Source of the DNA: Nilaparvata lugens
Lineage: Eukaryota > Arthropoda > Insecta > Hemiptera > Delphacidae
DNA length: 64,000 nucleotides
Direction: 5' to 3'
Assembly (NCBI RefSeq): GCF_014356525.2
Contig: NC_052505.1
Coordinates: forward strand, 51,588,970 to 51,652,969
Each line of letters begins with the position of its first letter. The first letter of the stretch is position 1. Of this stretch, positions 23,921-36,639 are shown piece after piece. Below the pieces are notes generated by a model. That model saw only the letters and a program-made list of their open reading frames with translations. It was not told the origin of the DNA and searched no databases. A program made the position numbers and the translations under genes.

Positions 23921-25354
23921 ATTTATCCTTATCCATAAAATTATATTGTTGTACTTTAGTATACTCTTCATTTTTAACTACCCTATGTCGCACCTGGCTA
24001 TTCCATTGGCTGGGAGCGAAATAGTAACAACTATCAACAGTATATAGCTGGCTAGTAGAATTCCACTAGCTTCAAAAGTTTGAACATGTCAACAATTATT
24101 TGGGCTACTGAGACAAATGCGCAGGTACCAAAAAATAAATTTGTAATGGAATAAAAATGGTAGGTACGGTAATGGAAAATTAAGTGTCACTGTTTTGATA
24201 GAAGCTATACAAGCATTGTTTTAATTTTCAGGTGTGATACAAGGCTTGCTATAGTAATTCTAATCTGAAACAAATAATAGCTATGATACTTTGAAATCAT
24301 TTAAAAAAATACAGTATTTTCCACAGAATAGGCAATGTCGTTATTTTTAGTCACTTTGGGTATGGTATGCCTAGGCCTGATGTTGATTTCTAATTTTATT
24401 TTTTGCAAAATCTCAAATTTATTTTCTCTTCATTCATATACAATATATAATCTTCAATTCCATCATGATACATTACATTAATTCCAATAAGTTAGCATAT
24501 TATTATTATATTAAATAGATGGTTAGCTGTCACAGGAGAATAGAAAGGCTATTATATCTATGAGCTCAGACATAGCCACCTCTAATACATTTAATAGAGG
24601 TGGCTATGACTCAGTACGAACGGTAACCAATAACAAATAATAATAGTCCATTTATGAATAAAGATTTTACAAAATAAGAATACCTATGAAAGTTAATGGT
24701 AGGCCTACTATTACTTGATTTCTATATTCAGGCATTAATATCAATATTATTATCATGAAAATTCATTATTCGAATCATCATTAAACTATTTTTCTTGACG
24801 AATAAAATATGATTGATTATTTTAAACAAGTCACCAGGATTTTGGACTCAAATATGAATTACAATACAATACCGTATATTAGGTATTTTCAATAAGAAAT
24901 TTGGATCTCTCAACATTCATGGGAAGTTGAAGGACAGTGACGGTTTTTCTTCTTGAAGTATACCATTGGACATTCAATAAATAAATATATCCATCAACAA
25001 GCTCTCAGACAAAACAACAAAACAACGTTTTTTGTTGAGCTTAAGTAGAGTTTCTGATTGAAGCTTCAAAAATTGTATTCAGTCTATTTCAAGAAAGTTC
25101 TCATTCTTCTACGTTAGGGCCAGATCATATTCAATTTATTACAAGAACAATATCAAGCATTTCTTTTACCAATCAAAGAGCTTCCTGCTTTGCCGACTCT
25201 AAAAACGCTCAACAGGCCCTTGTATTGTTGATAAATAACCGGCAACATTAAACTTGTTCATACAGCCAAGCCATCTACTCTATTATAGTAGATCTACAGT
25301 ACTACCGTATAAGCTACGGTACAAATTACTAACAAGATTATCAGATATGTTTAC
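23921..25354. repeat. Third copy of segment 18,723-20,152
   Basis: Begins ATTTATCCTTATCCATAAA right after the broken Copia element and ends GATATGTTTAC at the LTR. It matches 18,724-20,151 and the equivalent part of A2 (about 33,857-35,287), with a few substitutions and a 5-bp insertion (TATGGTATGCC). It has no coding content. The left junction shows only 1-2 bp of shared sequence between the donor ends. Confidence 0.93.
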
Positions 25355-26143
25355 TGCCGTGCTACCAATTTTTCCTTAATCGGTTGGAATAGCATTTAAC
25401 ACCTATTAACCTAAGGATAGTTGTCGGCTCCAATGAAATAGATTCTTGATAAATTGTGAATGGATCTATCGCCTATGAATGAGAAATCCAGTTTTCAGAG
25501 CAAATGAACTTATAATCTTCAGATGAATTTATACAAATACACAAAGAACTATATCTTAAGCCTAATTTTTTAGAGTAACTACGAACTAAAATACTTATCT
25601 AGTTTACAGTTGAAAAACAGTGGCTATTGGCTTGAATACACAAATAACTATATATTAACAAAATAGAACACAATAAACTGTTTAAAACACAATTTAAAAC
25701 ATTAATAAACGAAAATGATTCAGAGCAAAATTTTACAACAACACAAAGCCAGCCATTTTTCTAGAGAGGCTAGAACAGGAAAAACCTAAGTTACAAATCA
25801 CAGAGCCAACACCTTGTTCGGTGTAGATATTACAGACACGTCACCAAAAAATTATAACTTACAAGTTTAGAATTCACATTCTACATCTGTTCTCAATAAA
25901 ACTTTATTTTGAAACTATTATTTTAAATTTTTATATATATCTCGATTTAAATAAACCATTTATCTAGTAATTTTGTTAACCCTGCCTCGGTGACACCATG
26001 GAACAATGCAACAAACATTTACGATAATAAATTCTCCGTCAAAAAGTTTGTCCGTCTATAGATAACTCTGATATTTACTATAAAGTTTCATAGATCTCGA
26101 ATTGAAGATTCGATTCAAATGTGAGAAAAAATGTAATATTACA
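25355..26143 (-). repeat. 3' LTR (left copy)
   Basis: On the plus strand it begins TGCCGTGCTACCAATTTTTC and ends AATATTACA. Roughly seven to ten single-base differences from the right copy (for example TTGATAAATTG versus TTGATATATTG). Confidence 0.85.
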
Positions 26144-26744
26144 AATACCCCCCTCTTGACATAAAAAATTTTACTGTTTGAAAATTTAAAGAAAAAAAAT
26201 TTACATTGACCCTAATGAAAATTGTTGAAATTTAAATTTGAGAACAGTAACAATTTTTTCTAGAAAAACATTACATGTCATCCAATAATTGAAAATTATT
26301 ATAAAAATTCATCAATAGCATTTGTTATATGTTTCCAAACAATATTTCAAAGTATAGAATATCAAAATTACTTTTGATTTAGCTTTATAATTTAAAGGAA
26401 AATATTTCAACAGAAAGTTTAATATGTAAAGAATAGTTTTTTGAAATTGCACATAAATTTAATAGATAGAAAAATTTAATTTTTTATTGCATAAAAAAAA
26501 ATTAGTATGTTGAATGAAAAAATTTATTATTATTTATATATATATATATATTTTTTTAAATGAATTGATGAATTGTTACATTTAATTTTCACATAAAATT
26601 TCAATAAATCAAAAAATGTTCATTTCTTTCACTATTGACGCGGTTGATTTTATTGATGCACATTTTGGAAAACAGTCCGTTAAGGCACTCAGTATGATTT
26701 TCAGTTAAGTGTGACTCCAATGTGATGACGTTAGTGTTGGGCTG

Positions 26745-26945
26745 ATCTGGATGCACGTAGTGTTGGGCTGATCTTTGTAGTCGACTGATGCATATCAAAC
26801 TCGATACAGGTGACATCTCAGTTAGCATTGCCTCATGCTTGTAGTAGACGGCTGCATACCAAACTTGATACAGGTGACATCTCAGTTAGCATTGCTTCAT
26901 GCTTGTAGTAGACGGCTGCATTCCAAATTCAATACAGAGTCACGT
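26745..26945. repeat. ~69-bp tandem repeat
   Basis: Two and a half units of CTTGTAGTAGACGGCTGCAT...GATACAGGTGACATCTCAG, preceded by a diverged unit containing two GTTGGGCTGATCT copies. Lies inside the minus-strand LTR element. Confidence 0.8.
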
Positions 26946-27269
26946 AAATTTTGTATCATATAATTATACAATGTACATTTCAGGCTTGAAATGACAATGT
27001 AATTAGTTTTTTTGGAAAAGAGATAGACGCTGCATACAGGATTAATTTAGGTGAGGATTAATTTAGGTAAGGTTTGGTTTTTTGATATTTTCAGCTTTCA
27101 AGGTTTAGAGTTCTGCATACAGGAATAATTTAGGAGAGGATTTTTTGAATCAATTCTTTCATGATACTGTGACTGTTCTTCTGAATTCAAAGTTGCGAAT
27201 GTGAACATGGATGACAATTACCTCCAGGTAATGCAGTAGTGTTGAAGTTTGAGATACAAAGTCAGCAAT

Positions 27270-27890
27270 AAGCGTTGGTATTGTTATTGGCGTATGCTTT
27301 GGTGTCGGCATTGGCATCGGCGTTGATATTGGCATTGGCATTGGCGCAGGCATCGGCGTAGATATTGGCGGTGGCATCAGCATTGGCGCAGGCATTGGCG
27401 TAGCTATTGGCATTGGCGCAGGCATCGGCGTTGACATTGGCATTGGTGCAGGCATTGGCGTAGCTATTGGCATTGGCGCAGGCATCGGCGTTGATTTTGG
27501 TGTTGGCATCAGCATTGGCGCAGGCATTGGCATAGCTATTGGCATTGGCATCAGCATTGGCGCAGATTTTGGCATTGGCGCAGGCATTGGCATAGCTATT
27601 GGCATTGGCGCAGGCATCAACGTTATTTTGGTGTTGGCATCAGCATTGGTGCAGGCATTGGCGTAGCTATTGGCATTGGCGCAGGCATTGACATCAGCAC
27701 AGGCATCGGCGTAGATTTTGGAATTTTGGCGTAGTTATTAGTGTTGATATTGGCGTAGTTATTAGTGTAGGCATCAGCATTGATTTTGGCGTAGTTATTT
27801 GTGTTGACATTGGCGTAGTTATTAGTGTAGGCATTGGCATTGGCGCAGGCATTGGTGTTGACATTGGCATAGTTATTGGTGTAGGCCGCA
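27270..27890. repeat. GGCATTGGCGCAGGCAT minisatellite
   Basis: A 620-bp array built from interchangeable 6-bp modules (GGCATT, GGCGCA, GGCATC, GGCGTA, GCTATT) that form higher repeats of about 48-60 bp. The right half grades into a GCGTAGTTATTAGTGTT unit. It is GC-richer than its surroundings. A minus-strand frame through part of it reads PMPAPMPIATPMPAPM, but this simply follows from the 6-bp period and is not taken as a gene. Confidence 0.85.
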
Positions 27891-27899
27891 GCGTTGATG

Positions 27900-29627
27900 A
27901 GTCACACTAGTTCGAAAATCACCCAAATGTTCTTAACACTCTTCATGGCGTTCACTTGTTGCTGATTTCGAGATTCACATGATAACTATTTCAATGTTAA
28001 TGTCTGTGCTGTACCTGTTATCTTAAAATGCTTATAAACTAAAAAGAAAAACTTGATTAGGCTATCAATACAATCTAATACACATGAAAATTATTTTTAA
28101 GTATTATATGAAATTGAAATTTGTTAACATCTTATTATACAGTCAGCAATACATAAATTGTGAAATATGGACATATCAATGATAAATTTAAAAAAAAAAT
28201 CATTTTCATCTATTCACTGTTCAAATATCAAAATTTAATCCATTCTTCAAAATAGAAATAGAATTTCATAACACCCTGTATCATTATCAAAATTGTAAAA
28301 AACATCAGATCATCACAACAAAAATTAATTTCAATATATATTTCAATAATTTCAGACAATTGATCTTCTATTCACAATCATTTCATAATATATCTGCATT
28401 TCATTATCATTTAATATAACATTTCATTTATAGCATTTATAGCAAGTTCATTTCACATTTATGATTTATCATTCAGGGTTTCAAAATTATTTAGTTTTAA
28501 TTTTGTTCAAAAATTGTATAAAAAGCAAATTATTTAATATTGTTAATCATCGTTTGTCTACAAACATTTCAAGATTATAATACAAAGATGATCAAGATGA
28601 ATATGGGTAAATAAGTTCCCTAAAAAATACAAAAAAGAGAAAAAGAAAACTGGGTAAATAAATTCCCTAAAACAATACAAAGAAGAGAAAGATTAATTAG
28701 AGCCTATCCTACATGTCAGTACTGAACTTTCATGAGGAAGTATATTTAATAAAATATACTACTATGGAATTTTGTAAATTCCAAGTATGACTCTAATTTG
28801 TTATAATTGTGAGCTATCACTCCCACAAAAACAACTGGTGAAGGAAAAAATATGTTGACTATTGTGACTGGGTGGAAAGTTCCTAGATGTCTGTAAGGCA
28901 ATGTGATAGCAGACTCTAGTATCGGACCACAAAAACAAAAGTATGCAAAAGGTTTTACAAACATTTGATGTTGCAGTCTTAAGGTTTTTATATCGCAAAC
29001 AAGTAGGTCAGATAATCGAGTCCAGCCGTAGGTGGTTCACGCCCACACCTCTAAAAGAATCACACCTACTTGTCTACCAAAAATCCAAAGTATTGGACAG
29101 CAAGAAAAATAAAATGCAAAATGGGTTAAAAGCCCAGAAGAAAACTATAACCTAATTACATATGGCTTATGGCACAATATGCAATGAAGATGAGAACATG
29201 GGACATAATTGCTCTGAAAAACCTAATTACCTAATATAATACCTGAAAAAATAGACATGATTAAAATATGTAATACATGATGAAAAAATATACCGCAAGC
29301 AAACAATTATTTACACAACAATGGATAGATTTTAGAAAAGTTAAGTTTTATCAACAATTTAAAGATTAGGAAAATAAGCTACTATTTCAACTTCCAAAAT
29401 TATTTCAGAAGAATACAAATTTAAATGACTATGGACAAGATGGTTAAGATATGCATCATAGAAGAAATTTACTGAATATTACACAAAGACAGGAAAGAAT
29501 CGAAATTTGAAAAGATTAAGGGCCAAGAAAAATAGGCTACAGGAAAGAAAAAAGACACAATTATGGACTCTTACCATACACTGCGTAGCGATTATGCTAT
29601 TCTGAATCCCGGCATAACACAGGATTC
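27900..29627. other. AT-rich interior of the LTR element, no gene seen
   Basis: Contains a ~60-bp direct duplication near 28,605-28,695 (GGGTAAATAAGTTCCCTAAAA / GGGTAAATAAATTCCCTAAAA, followed by similar AGAGAAA text). Short ORFs around 28,746-29,155 on both strands have no recognisable motif. Confidence 0.5.
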
Positions 29628-30473
29628 CTAATCATTGTGTGTTGGGGAATACCCTTTCATCATGTGATTTACTGTCATCATCTTGTAAATAAGCAACTTG
29701 AAACAACCTTTGAATACTAATACATCAATGGAAACTTTGTGCTTTGTTTTCTTCAAGAACATGATTCTATTCATGGTTTCATTTGTTTCAACAAAGCCAT
29801 TTTGCTTGCAAAAGTTAGTCATGTTCACTTGAGAATGCATTGCATACACCTTTTCAATTCTCAGTTGAAAGTTGAACTCATCAACTTGACTCAAAGCAAC
29901 ATTCATTCTGTTTACATTATTCCTAACCTCCACAGAAACCTGTCTTATGTAATCATTCACTTTGTTTATAGTTTTCCTAACCTTCAATGTATCAATATTA
30001 CTTTCATGATAGTTGACTTTTAGTGAAGACAACTCCCTACCTACTTCTTTACTCAATTCTACTGTCTCACTATGGTTGACTTTTTCAACAACAGTAACTA
30101 GGCCTACATTGTCAGAAACTTGAATGAGTTGATCTTGTAACTTAACACTACTATCATCCTGCTTCAATTTGTTTTCATCTTCATGATTATCTTTCAATGT
30201 TTCATGTGCATTTTTCAATAGAAGGTTTATACTAGCCTGCTCTAGTCTAATGCTAACAAATTCTTGCTTCATCTCATCAAACCTAGCATTTAACATAGCA
30301 TTTTGATTTTTAAACATTTGGTCTAACTTAGCATCTTGCTTATCAAACAGTTGTGTTAAGGCAGCTATTGACTCATCATCTTTTTTAATATTTTTCATAT
30401 AATATGCCATTTTGCTAGTCTGCACAGATAATATATTCATTAGGACTTGATCTCTCTTGAACCGATTTCCCAC
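29628..30473 (-). CDS. 281-residue coiled-coil protein, possible gag-like ORF
   Basis: Intact frame starting MGNRFKRDQVLMN about 130 bp downstream of the presumed 5' LTR, which is where gag lies in LTR elements. Residues ~20-90 and ~95-215 are rich in charged and hydrophobic heptad-like text (ALTQLFDKQDAKLDQMFKNQ, MKQEFVSIRLEQASI), predicting coiled coils. There is no CCHC knuckle, no protease and no membrane segment. The N-terminal coiled coil followed by variable sequence recalls the start of some Gypsy-type gag proteins, but I cannot name a family. It could be a structural protein that needs an autonomous partner. Confidence is for a real or recently real ORF, not for the function. Confidence 0.5.
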   Translation of the reverse strand: MGNRFKRDQVLMNILSVQTSKMAYYMKNIKKDDESIAALTQLFDKQDAKLDQMFKNQNAMLNARFDEMKQEFVSIRLEQASINLLLKNAHETLKDNHEDENKLKQDDSSVKLQDQLIQVSDNVGLVTVVEKVNHSETVELSKEVGRELSSLKVNYHESNIDTLKVRKTINKVNDYIRQVSVEVRNNVNRMNVALSQVDEFNFQLRIEKVYAMHSQVNMTNFCKQNGFVETNETMNRIMFLKKTKHKVSIDVLVFKGCFKLLIYKMMTVNHMMKGYSPTHND

Positions 30474-30602
30474 TCAGCAACAAACCATTCATAACCTATC
30501 AAGATATCTATCCTACTAATAATTTCTATAACCAGGGATTTCATGGTGTACCATTTGGGACATATTTATTTTGTAATTCTGTCCCACCACAGGGGTAACA
30601 TT

Positions 30603-31391
30603 TGCCGTGCTACCAATTTTTCCTTAATCGGTTGGAATAGCATTTAACACCTATTAACCTAAGGATAGTTGTCGGCTCCAATGAAATAGATTCTTGATAT
30701 ATTGTGAATGGATTTATCACCTATGAATGAGAAATCCAGTTTTCAGAGCAAATGAACTTATAATCTTCAGATGAATTTATACAAATACACAAAGAACTAT
30801 ATCTTAAGCCTAATTTTTTAGAGTAACTACGAACTAAAATACTTATCTAGTTTACAGTTGAAAAACAGTGGCTATTGGCTTGAATACACAAATAACTATA
30901 TATTAACAAAATAGAACACAATAAACTGTTTAAAACACAATTTAAAACATTAATAAACGAAAATGATTCAGAGCAAAATTTTACAACAACACAAAGCCAG
31001 CCATTTTTCTAGAGAGGCTAGAACAGGAAAAATCTAAGTTACAAATCACAGAGCCAACGCCTTGTTCGGTGTAGATATTACAGACACATCACCAAAAAAT
31101 TATAACTTACAAGTTTAGAATTCACATTCTATATCTGTTCTCAATAAAACTTTATTTTGAAACTATTATTTTAAATTTTTATATATATCTCGATTTAAAT
31201 AAACCATTTATCTAGTAATTTTGTTAACCCTGCCTCGGTGACACCATGGAACAATGCAACAAACATTTACGATAATAAATTCTCCGTCAAAAAGTTTGTC
31301 CGTCTATAGATAACTCTGATATTTACTATAAAGTTTCATAGATCTCGAATTGAAGATTCGATTCAAATGTGAGAAAAAATGTAATATTACA
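30603..31391 (-). repeat. 5' LTR (right copy)
   Basis: Same sequence as 25,355-26,143. It abuts segment A2 directly on its right side with no target-site repeat. Confidence 0.85.
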
Positions 31392-31812
31392 AGCACCAAG
31401 TCCATTTTGTTTCCATTGGACCATATTTCTATATTTCTAGAGGTGTGTGAATCCTCTACGCCACTTTGGTGTGAATTGGGTCTTATGCTTAGTGAACTGT
31501 AAGTAGAAGTATATTACAACATATTTATTCTACCACTCCTACCTATCGCTAGAACTTTTAATTTTAAAAAAATTTAAATGTTATTTTCAAATTTTATCAA
31601 CTCATTTTTTATCATTCGATCAATCAATAATTCGTTTGTTTTTTTTTCTCTTCCAGACACCAAAACATATTACACAGTTTAGATGGACGGATAGAAAGCG
31701 TGAACATCAAAAGCCATCGTGTGTGTTACCCAGTTTCCATTCTGCATCTAACAATAGGAACCAAGCATCCAACATCATGACTTTATTATTATATAGTCCA
31801 GACAATGAATGC

Positions 31813-33152
31813 TCAAAAGAGGGTATAGAGAGAAAAGTTTGGAAGACTATATTTGACCCCGCAATTTTGTTTTGGGTATTAAGGATGTAAAAATATCCCC
31901 ACCCCTACCCCATGTGCTAAGGGGGTGGGGTGGTTCAAAGGTACCAGTTTTTGGTTTCTCGTATATAACTCGAAAACTATGTATCTTACGGATATAACTG
32001 TTACATATAAAAGTAAAGCTTATATATTTCCTACAATATTCATCTCACAACTTTTCTAGTTTTCGAGATATCTGCTCTTACATGTGTGACATTTTTGAAA
32101 AAAACACGTTCGCCTCCAATTTTTTTCTATTTCTACTCTTATAACTTTTTGAATATTGATGGGAAAAATCAATGCAGATTATGAGCTCATAGAGCCTCTT
32201 TCAGGGCTTATAACTCTCCAACAATGCATCGCAAAAATCAATGCTTATCATAGGTTTGTAAAGCATTAAATTCTCTTTTAAATGGTGTAATATTTCACTA
32301 TTCAAAGTTTCTGTTTCATTGTTATAGCAACTTTAATGTAGGGGATGAAATTTCCAATGCTGCAACAATTATTCATTTGGCAATGAAATTTAAAGCGGGT
32401 GTCTGTGACACAATTTTTGACGTTGCAGCTTAATTTTGACTAGTTAGTAGATTAACATAGCAAAAGTGCACATCTTTATCCCCTCTGTTGAAGGTTTGGA
32501 ACCGCTGAGTTGACACTTGTTGCAATATTGAAAATGTTGCTACATTGCACTATCATTTTTGATCATTTGTTACATCACACAACTATTATATGAATACTTT
32601 GTATTGTTGTAACCAACTTGAATCAATTGACAATTCCTTTTTTACTGCTTTCAAATTTACTATTTATTTTTGATTTTCATTAAACGTCCTTTTTCCTACT
32701 TAGTGCAGTCATCATTACTTTTAAGGCCATTTGTGAAGTGCCACTCATATCAATAAATGCAATCATTTGTTATTGTTACATTGTCTTACAATTTCTTGGC
32801 GTCTACCTTGCTACCAGGTATTTAGTAGTTTTACTATAAGTTTTATGTGAGTTTGGGTGAAGGTATTGATGAACAACATCAGCCATCTATTAATTATATT
32901 TATTATTTAACATACATTTCATTCAACTTAGTATACAGTCCACTTGAAGTCCCTCATACCAAACACATCAGATACATAGTTTTCGAGTTATATGTGAGAA
33001 ACCAAAAAATGTTACCTTTGAACCACCCCCACCCCCTTAGCACAAGGGGTTGGGGGGGGGACTTCTGATATGTTTACCCCCTTACCACCCTAAACAGAAC
33101 TGCGGGGCCAAAAATTGTCTTCCAAACTTTTCCCTCTATAACCTTTCCTTGA
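31813..33152. mobile_element. Same TIR transposon, copy 2
   Basis: The A2 counterpart of 16,692-18,017 with a few substitutions (TCAAAAGAGG at the left edge) and an extra TATAAGTTTTA-type insertion near 32,835. Its presence reflects the segmental duplication, not a second transposition. Confidence 0.8.
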
Positions 33153-33554
33153 CTGCACTGTATATCATCTAGTTAATTTTGATATCACATTAATTAAAAA
33201 GCTTCCCTCATAGTATATTTTTTCAATATTTTACCAATTTTAAAATACACAAGAAATCAATATATTGCCGAGTTTGTCAAAGATGTGAATTTTCAATGTG
33301 TTTTGATGTAAATTATTGCAAAAAACTAATATTATAGTTAGCTATGCATAAAGAGGCATGATATCATGATAGTCATTCTTTACTGAATCGAAATAAGCTG
33401 TTATAACTTTTTCTACTATTAATTTGGTTTTTAATAGACTAGTTATGATCAGATGCCTCATTACTAAATGCAAAATTTATGTCGTTTATGTAGCTTTTCT
33501 GCAATAAACTAGAATTTCTCAATAATTAAGTTGTTTAATTTGCTGTTAAAGTTA

Positions 33555-33848
33555 GGCCACATTCACACCAGAGTTGTCACTAACTGAGTTTTCAACAAAT
33601 TGAGGCAGTTTCTGGAAATCCTTGTTTTAAACAAAAAGTTTCGTTTCCCAACCAATATGAGAAACACTGAAAAAGTTGTGAACAAAGTCTTCTACCTCTT
33701 GAAGTCCACGCAGACTATACAATCGCTATTAGACCAATTCTTTGGCAACAAGTTCTCTATTCTGTTGCTCTACGAAAGAACTGTAACTTTACATAGAAAA
33801 CTATTTGTGGACAGATTTTTTTGTTGGCAACTTTGGTGTAAATGCAGC
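33555..33848. mobile_element. 295-bp MITE, copy 2
   Basis: A2 counterpart of 18,420-18,714, one base shorter near its left end (GTTGTCACTAAC in place of GTTGTCAACTAAC). Confidence 0.75.
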
Positions 33849-36639
33849 AGCTCCAGCATTTATCCTTATCCATAAAATTATATTGTTGTACTTTAGTATA
33901 CTCTTCATTTTTAACTACCCTATGTCGCACCTGGCTATTCCATTGGCTGCGAGCGAAATAGTAACAACTATCAACAGTATATAGCTGGCTAGTAGAATTC
34001 CACTAGCTTCAAAAGTTTGAACATGTCAACAATTATTTGGGCTACTGAGACAAATGCGCAGGTACCAAAAAATAAATTTGTAATGGAATAAAAATGGTAG
34101 GTACGGTAATGGAAAATTAGTGTCACTGTTTTGATAGAAGCTATACAAGCATTGTTTTAATTTTCAGGTGTGACACAAGGCTTGCTATAATAATTCTAAT
34201 CTGAAACAAATAATAGCTATAATACTTTGAAATCATTTAAAAAAATACAGTATTTTCCACAGAATAGGCAATGTCGTTATTTTTAGTCACTTTGGGTATG
34301 CCTAGGCCTGATGTTGATTTCTAATTTTATTTTTTGCAAAATCTCAAATTTATTTTCTCTTCATTCATATACAATATATAATCTTCAATTCCATCATGAT
34401 ACATTACATTAATTCCAATAAGTTAGCATATTATTATTATATTAAATAGATGGTTAGCTGTCACAGGAGAATAGAAAGGCTATTATATCTATGAGCTCAG
34501 ACATAGCCACCTCTAATACATTTAATAGAGGTGGCTATGACTCAGTACGAACGGTAACCAATAACAAATAATAATAGTCCATTTATGAATAAAGATTTTA
34601 CAAAATAAGAATACCTATGAAAGTTAATGGTAGGCCTACTATTACTTGATTTCTATATTCAGGCATTAATATCAATATTATTATCATGAAAATTCATTAT
34701 TCGAATCATCATTAAACTATTTTTCTTGACGAATAAAATATGATTGATTATTTTAAACAAGTCACCAGGATTTTGGACTCAAATATGAATTACAATACAA
34801 TACCGTATATTAGGTATTTTCAATAAGAATTTGGATCTCTCAACATTCATGGAAGTTGAAGGACAGTGACGGTTTTTCTTCTTGAAGTATACCATTGGAC
34901 ATTCAATAAATAATATATCCATCAACAAGCTCTCAGACAAAACAACAAAACAACGTTTTTTGTTGAGCTTAAGTAGAGTTTCTAATTGAAGCTTCAAAAA
35001 TTGTATTCAGTATATTTCAAGAAAGTTCTCATTCTTCTACATCAGGGCCAGATCATATTCAATTTATTACAAGAACAATATCAAGCATTTCTTTTACCAA
35101 TCAAAGAGCTTCCTGCTTTGCCGACTCTAAAAACGCTCAACTGGCCCTTGTATTGTTGATAAATAACCGGCAACATTAAACTTGTTCATACAGCCAAGCC
35201 ATCTACTCTATTATAGTAGATCTACAGTACTACCGTATAAGCTACGGTACGAATTACTAACAAGATTATCAGATATGTTTACTAAAGTAAAATCCTCTAT
35301 CCTTCATGTTTTCAATAAAATTGCTTATATTCTTTGTTGACCGCAAACACAAATCTCATTACGGGTAGTCTATGATAATTCGATCAAGAATTCCTTAAGT
35401 AGCCTGGACACATTTATGATGTTGTTATTCTACTAAGATTCGAAGCTGAAATAAGCAATTATCCTTTTCTATATTATTTTCAATATTATTATAGATGGTA
35501 GCCTACCTATATCATTTAGTTTTCTTTAGTTCATGGTTAGCATACAGTATTTGAATTTGCCGGTTGATAACTTGAATTTGAATTTGCCGGTTGATAACTT
35601 GAATTTGAATTTGCCGGTTAAGCCAACTTGATAATAGTGTTTGAAAAATTTCAAAATAAAAGAGAATAAAGAGTTAATCTACTAATGAATGTTTTTTTCA
35701 ATCTGAATAGATTCATCAATGATTGATTTGAACAATTTTTTTTATAATAAAATATAAATATATACCGTATTGAATTTGAAATTACAAAACAGATCAAGCT
35801 GGCCATGTTGTCAGCATTCCAAGTTCAGCTTATCAGGTAAACATTCCAAACTCCACTTCTATGGTTAGGTAAATTGCTCAGCTATTAGTATTATTCAATA
35901 CAGGTACGTCTCACCCCATTTACATCACAACATCAGCAATAGGTTACAGATTCACCATTGTTGTCTCAATATTCTTCTTGTTCAATCACCATTCATTATG
36001 ATAATTACAATGATTGTCATTAAATTAAATAGAACATTCTAGACTTCTGTGTTGTGCTTTCTAAAAACCTCTTCCAAGGGCCATATTATTCTTTTACCCA
36101 GGTATATATTTTAAGAAGAATATGATTACAATACCATTCATAGGTATAGTAATTATCATAATTATTGGGAAACAAAATTGGGTGGCTCATTGGAGTAAGT
36201 GATAACAAGCTGATCCAATAATCAAGAGAACGGAACCTGAGTTGGAATCTTGACCAGAGCAAAAGTTTTTGACCACAGCAAAATACAAAAGATCTGTCAC
36301 CCCATCTTTTGAAGGAGTGTTGGAAATTGAAATAAACACTATTTAACTTTTCATCACTATTTATTTGAAAAACATTTAGAAAAAGCAAAAACTTTCGGAG
36401 CATTACAACATAAGAATTTCTTGGTCGCCATCTTGCTTGGAACAATGACAATCGATAGTACACATTCAATATAAATGTATGATACAACTTATTGATATTA
36501 CACCGTTCAGTATCGATACTCGATATACAAATCTAATACCCCTCCTTACATTTATATCGTAATAAAACAAATACAATGATATCAATTACAAAAGAAATAT
36601 TCAGAATACAAAGCAAATACAAAATCAATATTCATCAAA

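Larger units (their letters stand above)
25355..31391 (-). mobile_element. Minus-strand non-autonomous LTR retroelement (6.0 kb)
   Basis: Two 789-bp direct repeats (25,355-26,143 and 30,603-31,391), about 99% identical, start TG and end CA on either strand. On the minus strand a polypurine tract (AAGAGGGGGGTATT, 26,144-26,157) abuts the downstream repeat, which sets the orientation. The interior (4.46 kb) holds one coiled-coil ORF next to the upstream LTR and long minisatellites. No protease, RT or integrase is recognisable. The flanks (GTTTAC on the left, AGCACC on the right) do not match, so there is no target duplication. This fits a large non-autonomous (LARD or TR-GAG type) element caught up in the local duplication. 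Confidence 0.8.

Noticed and set aside
23630..23971. 113-codon ORF as one protein
   Set aside because: Its first ~20 codons come from the third duplicated segment and the rest from Copia integrase; it is a junction artefact of the rearrangement.
26745..26945. CRISPR array
   Set aside because: Units are contiguous tandem repeats without unique spacers, in a eukaryotic transposon context.
27159..27620. 153-codon Pro/Met repeat protein
   Set aside because: Entirely explained by a 6-bp-module minisatellite, whose period keeps any stop-free frame open; no start context or partner gene.
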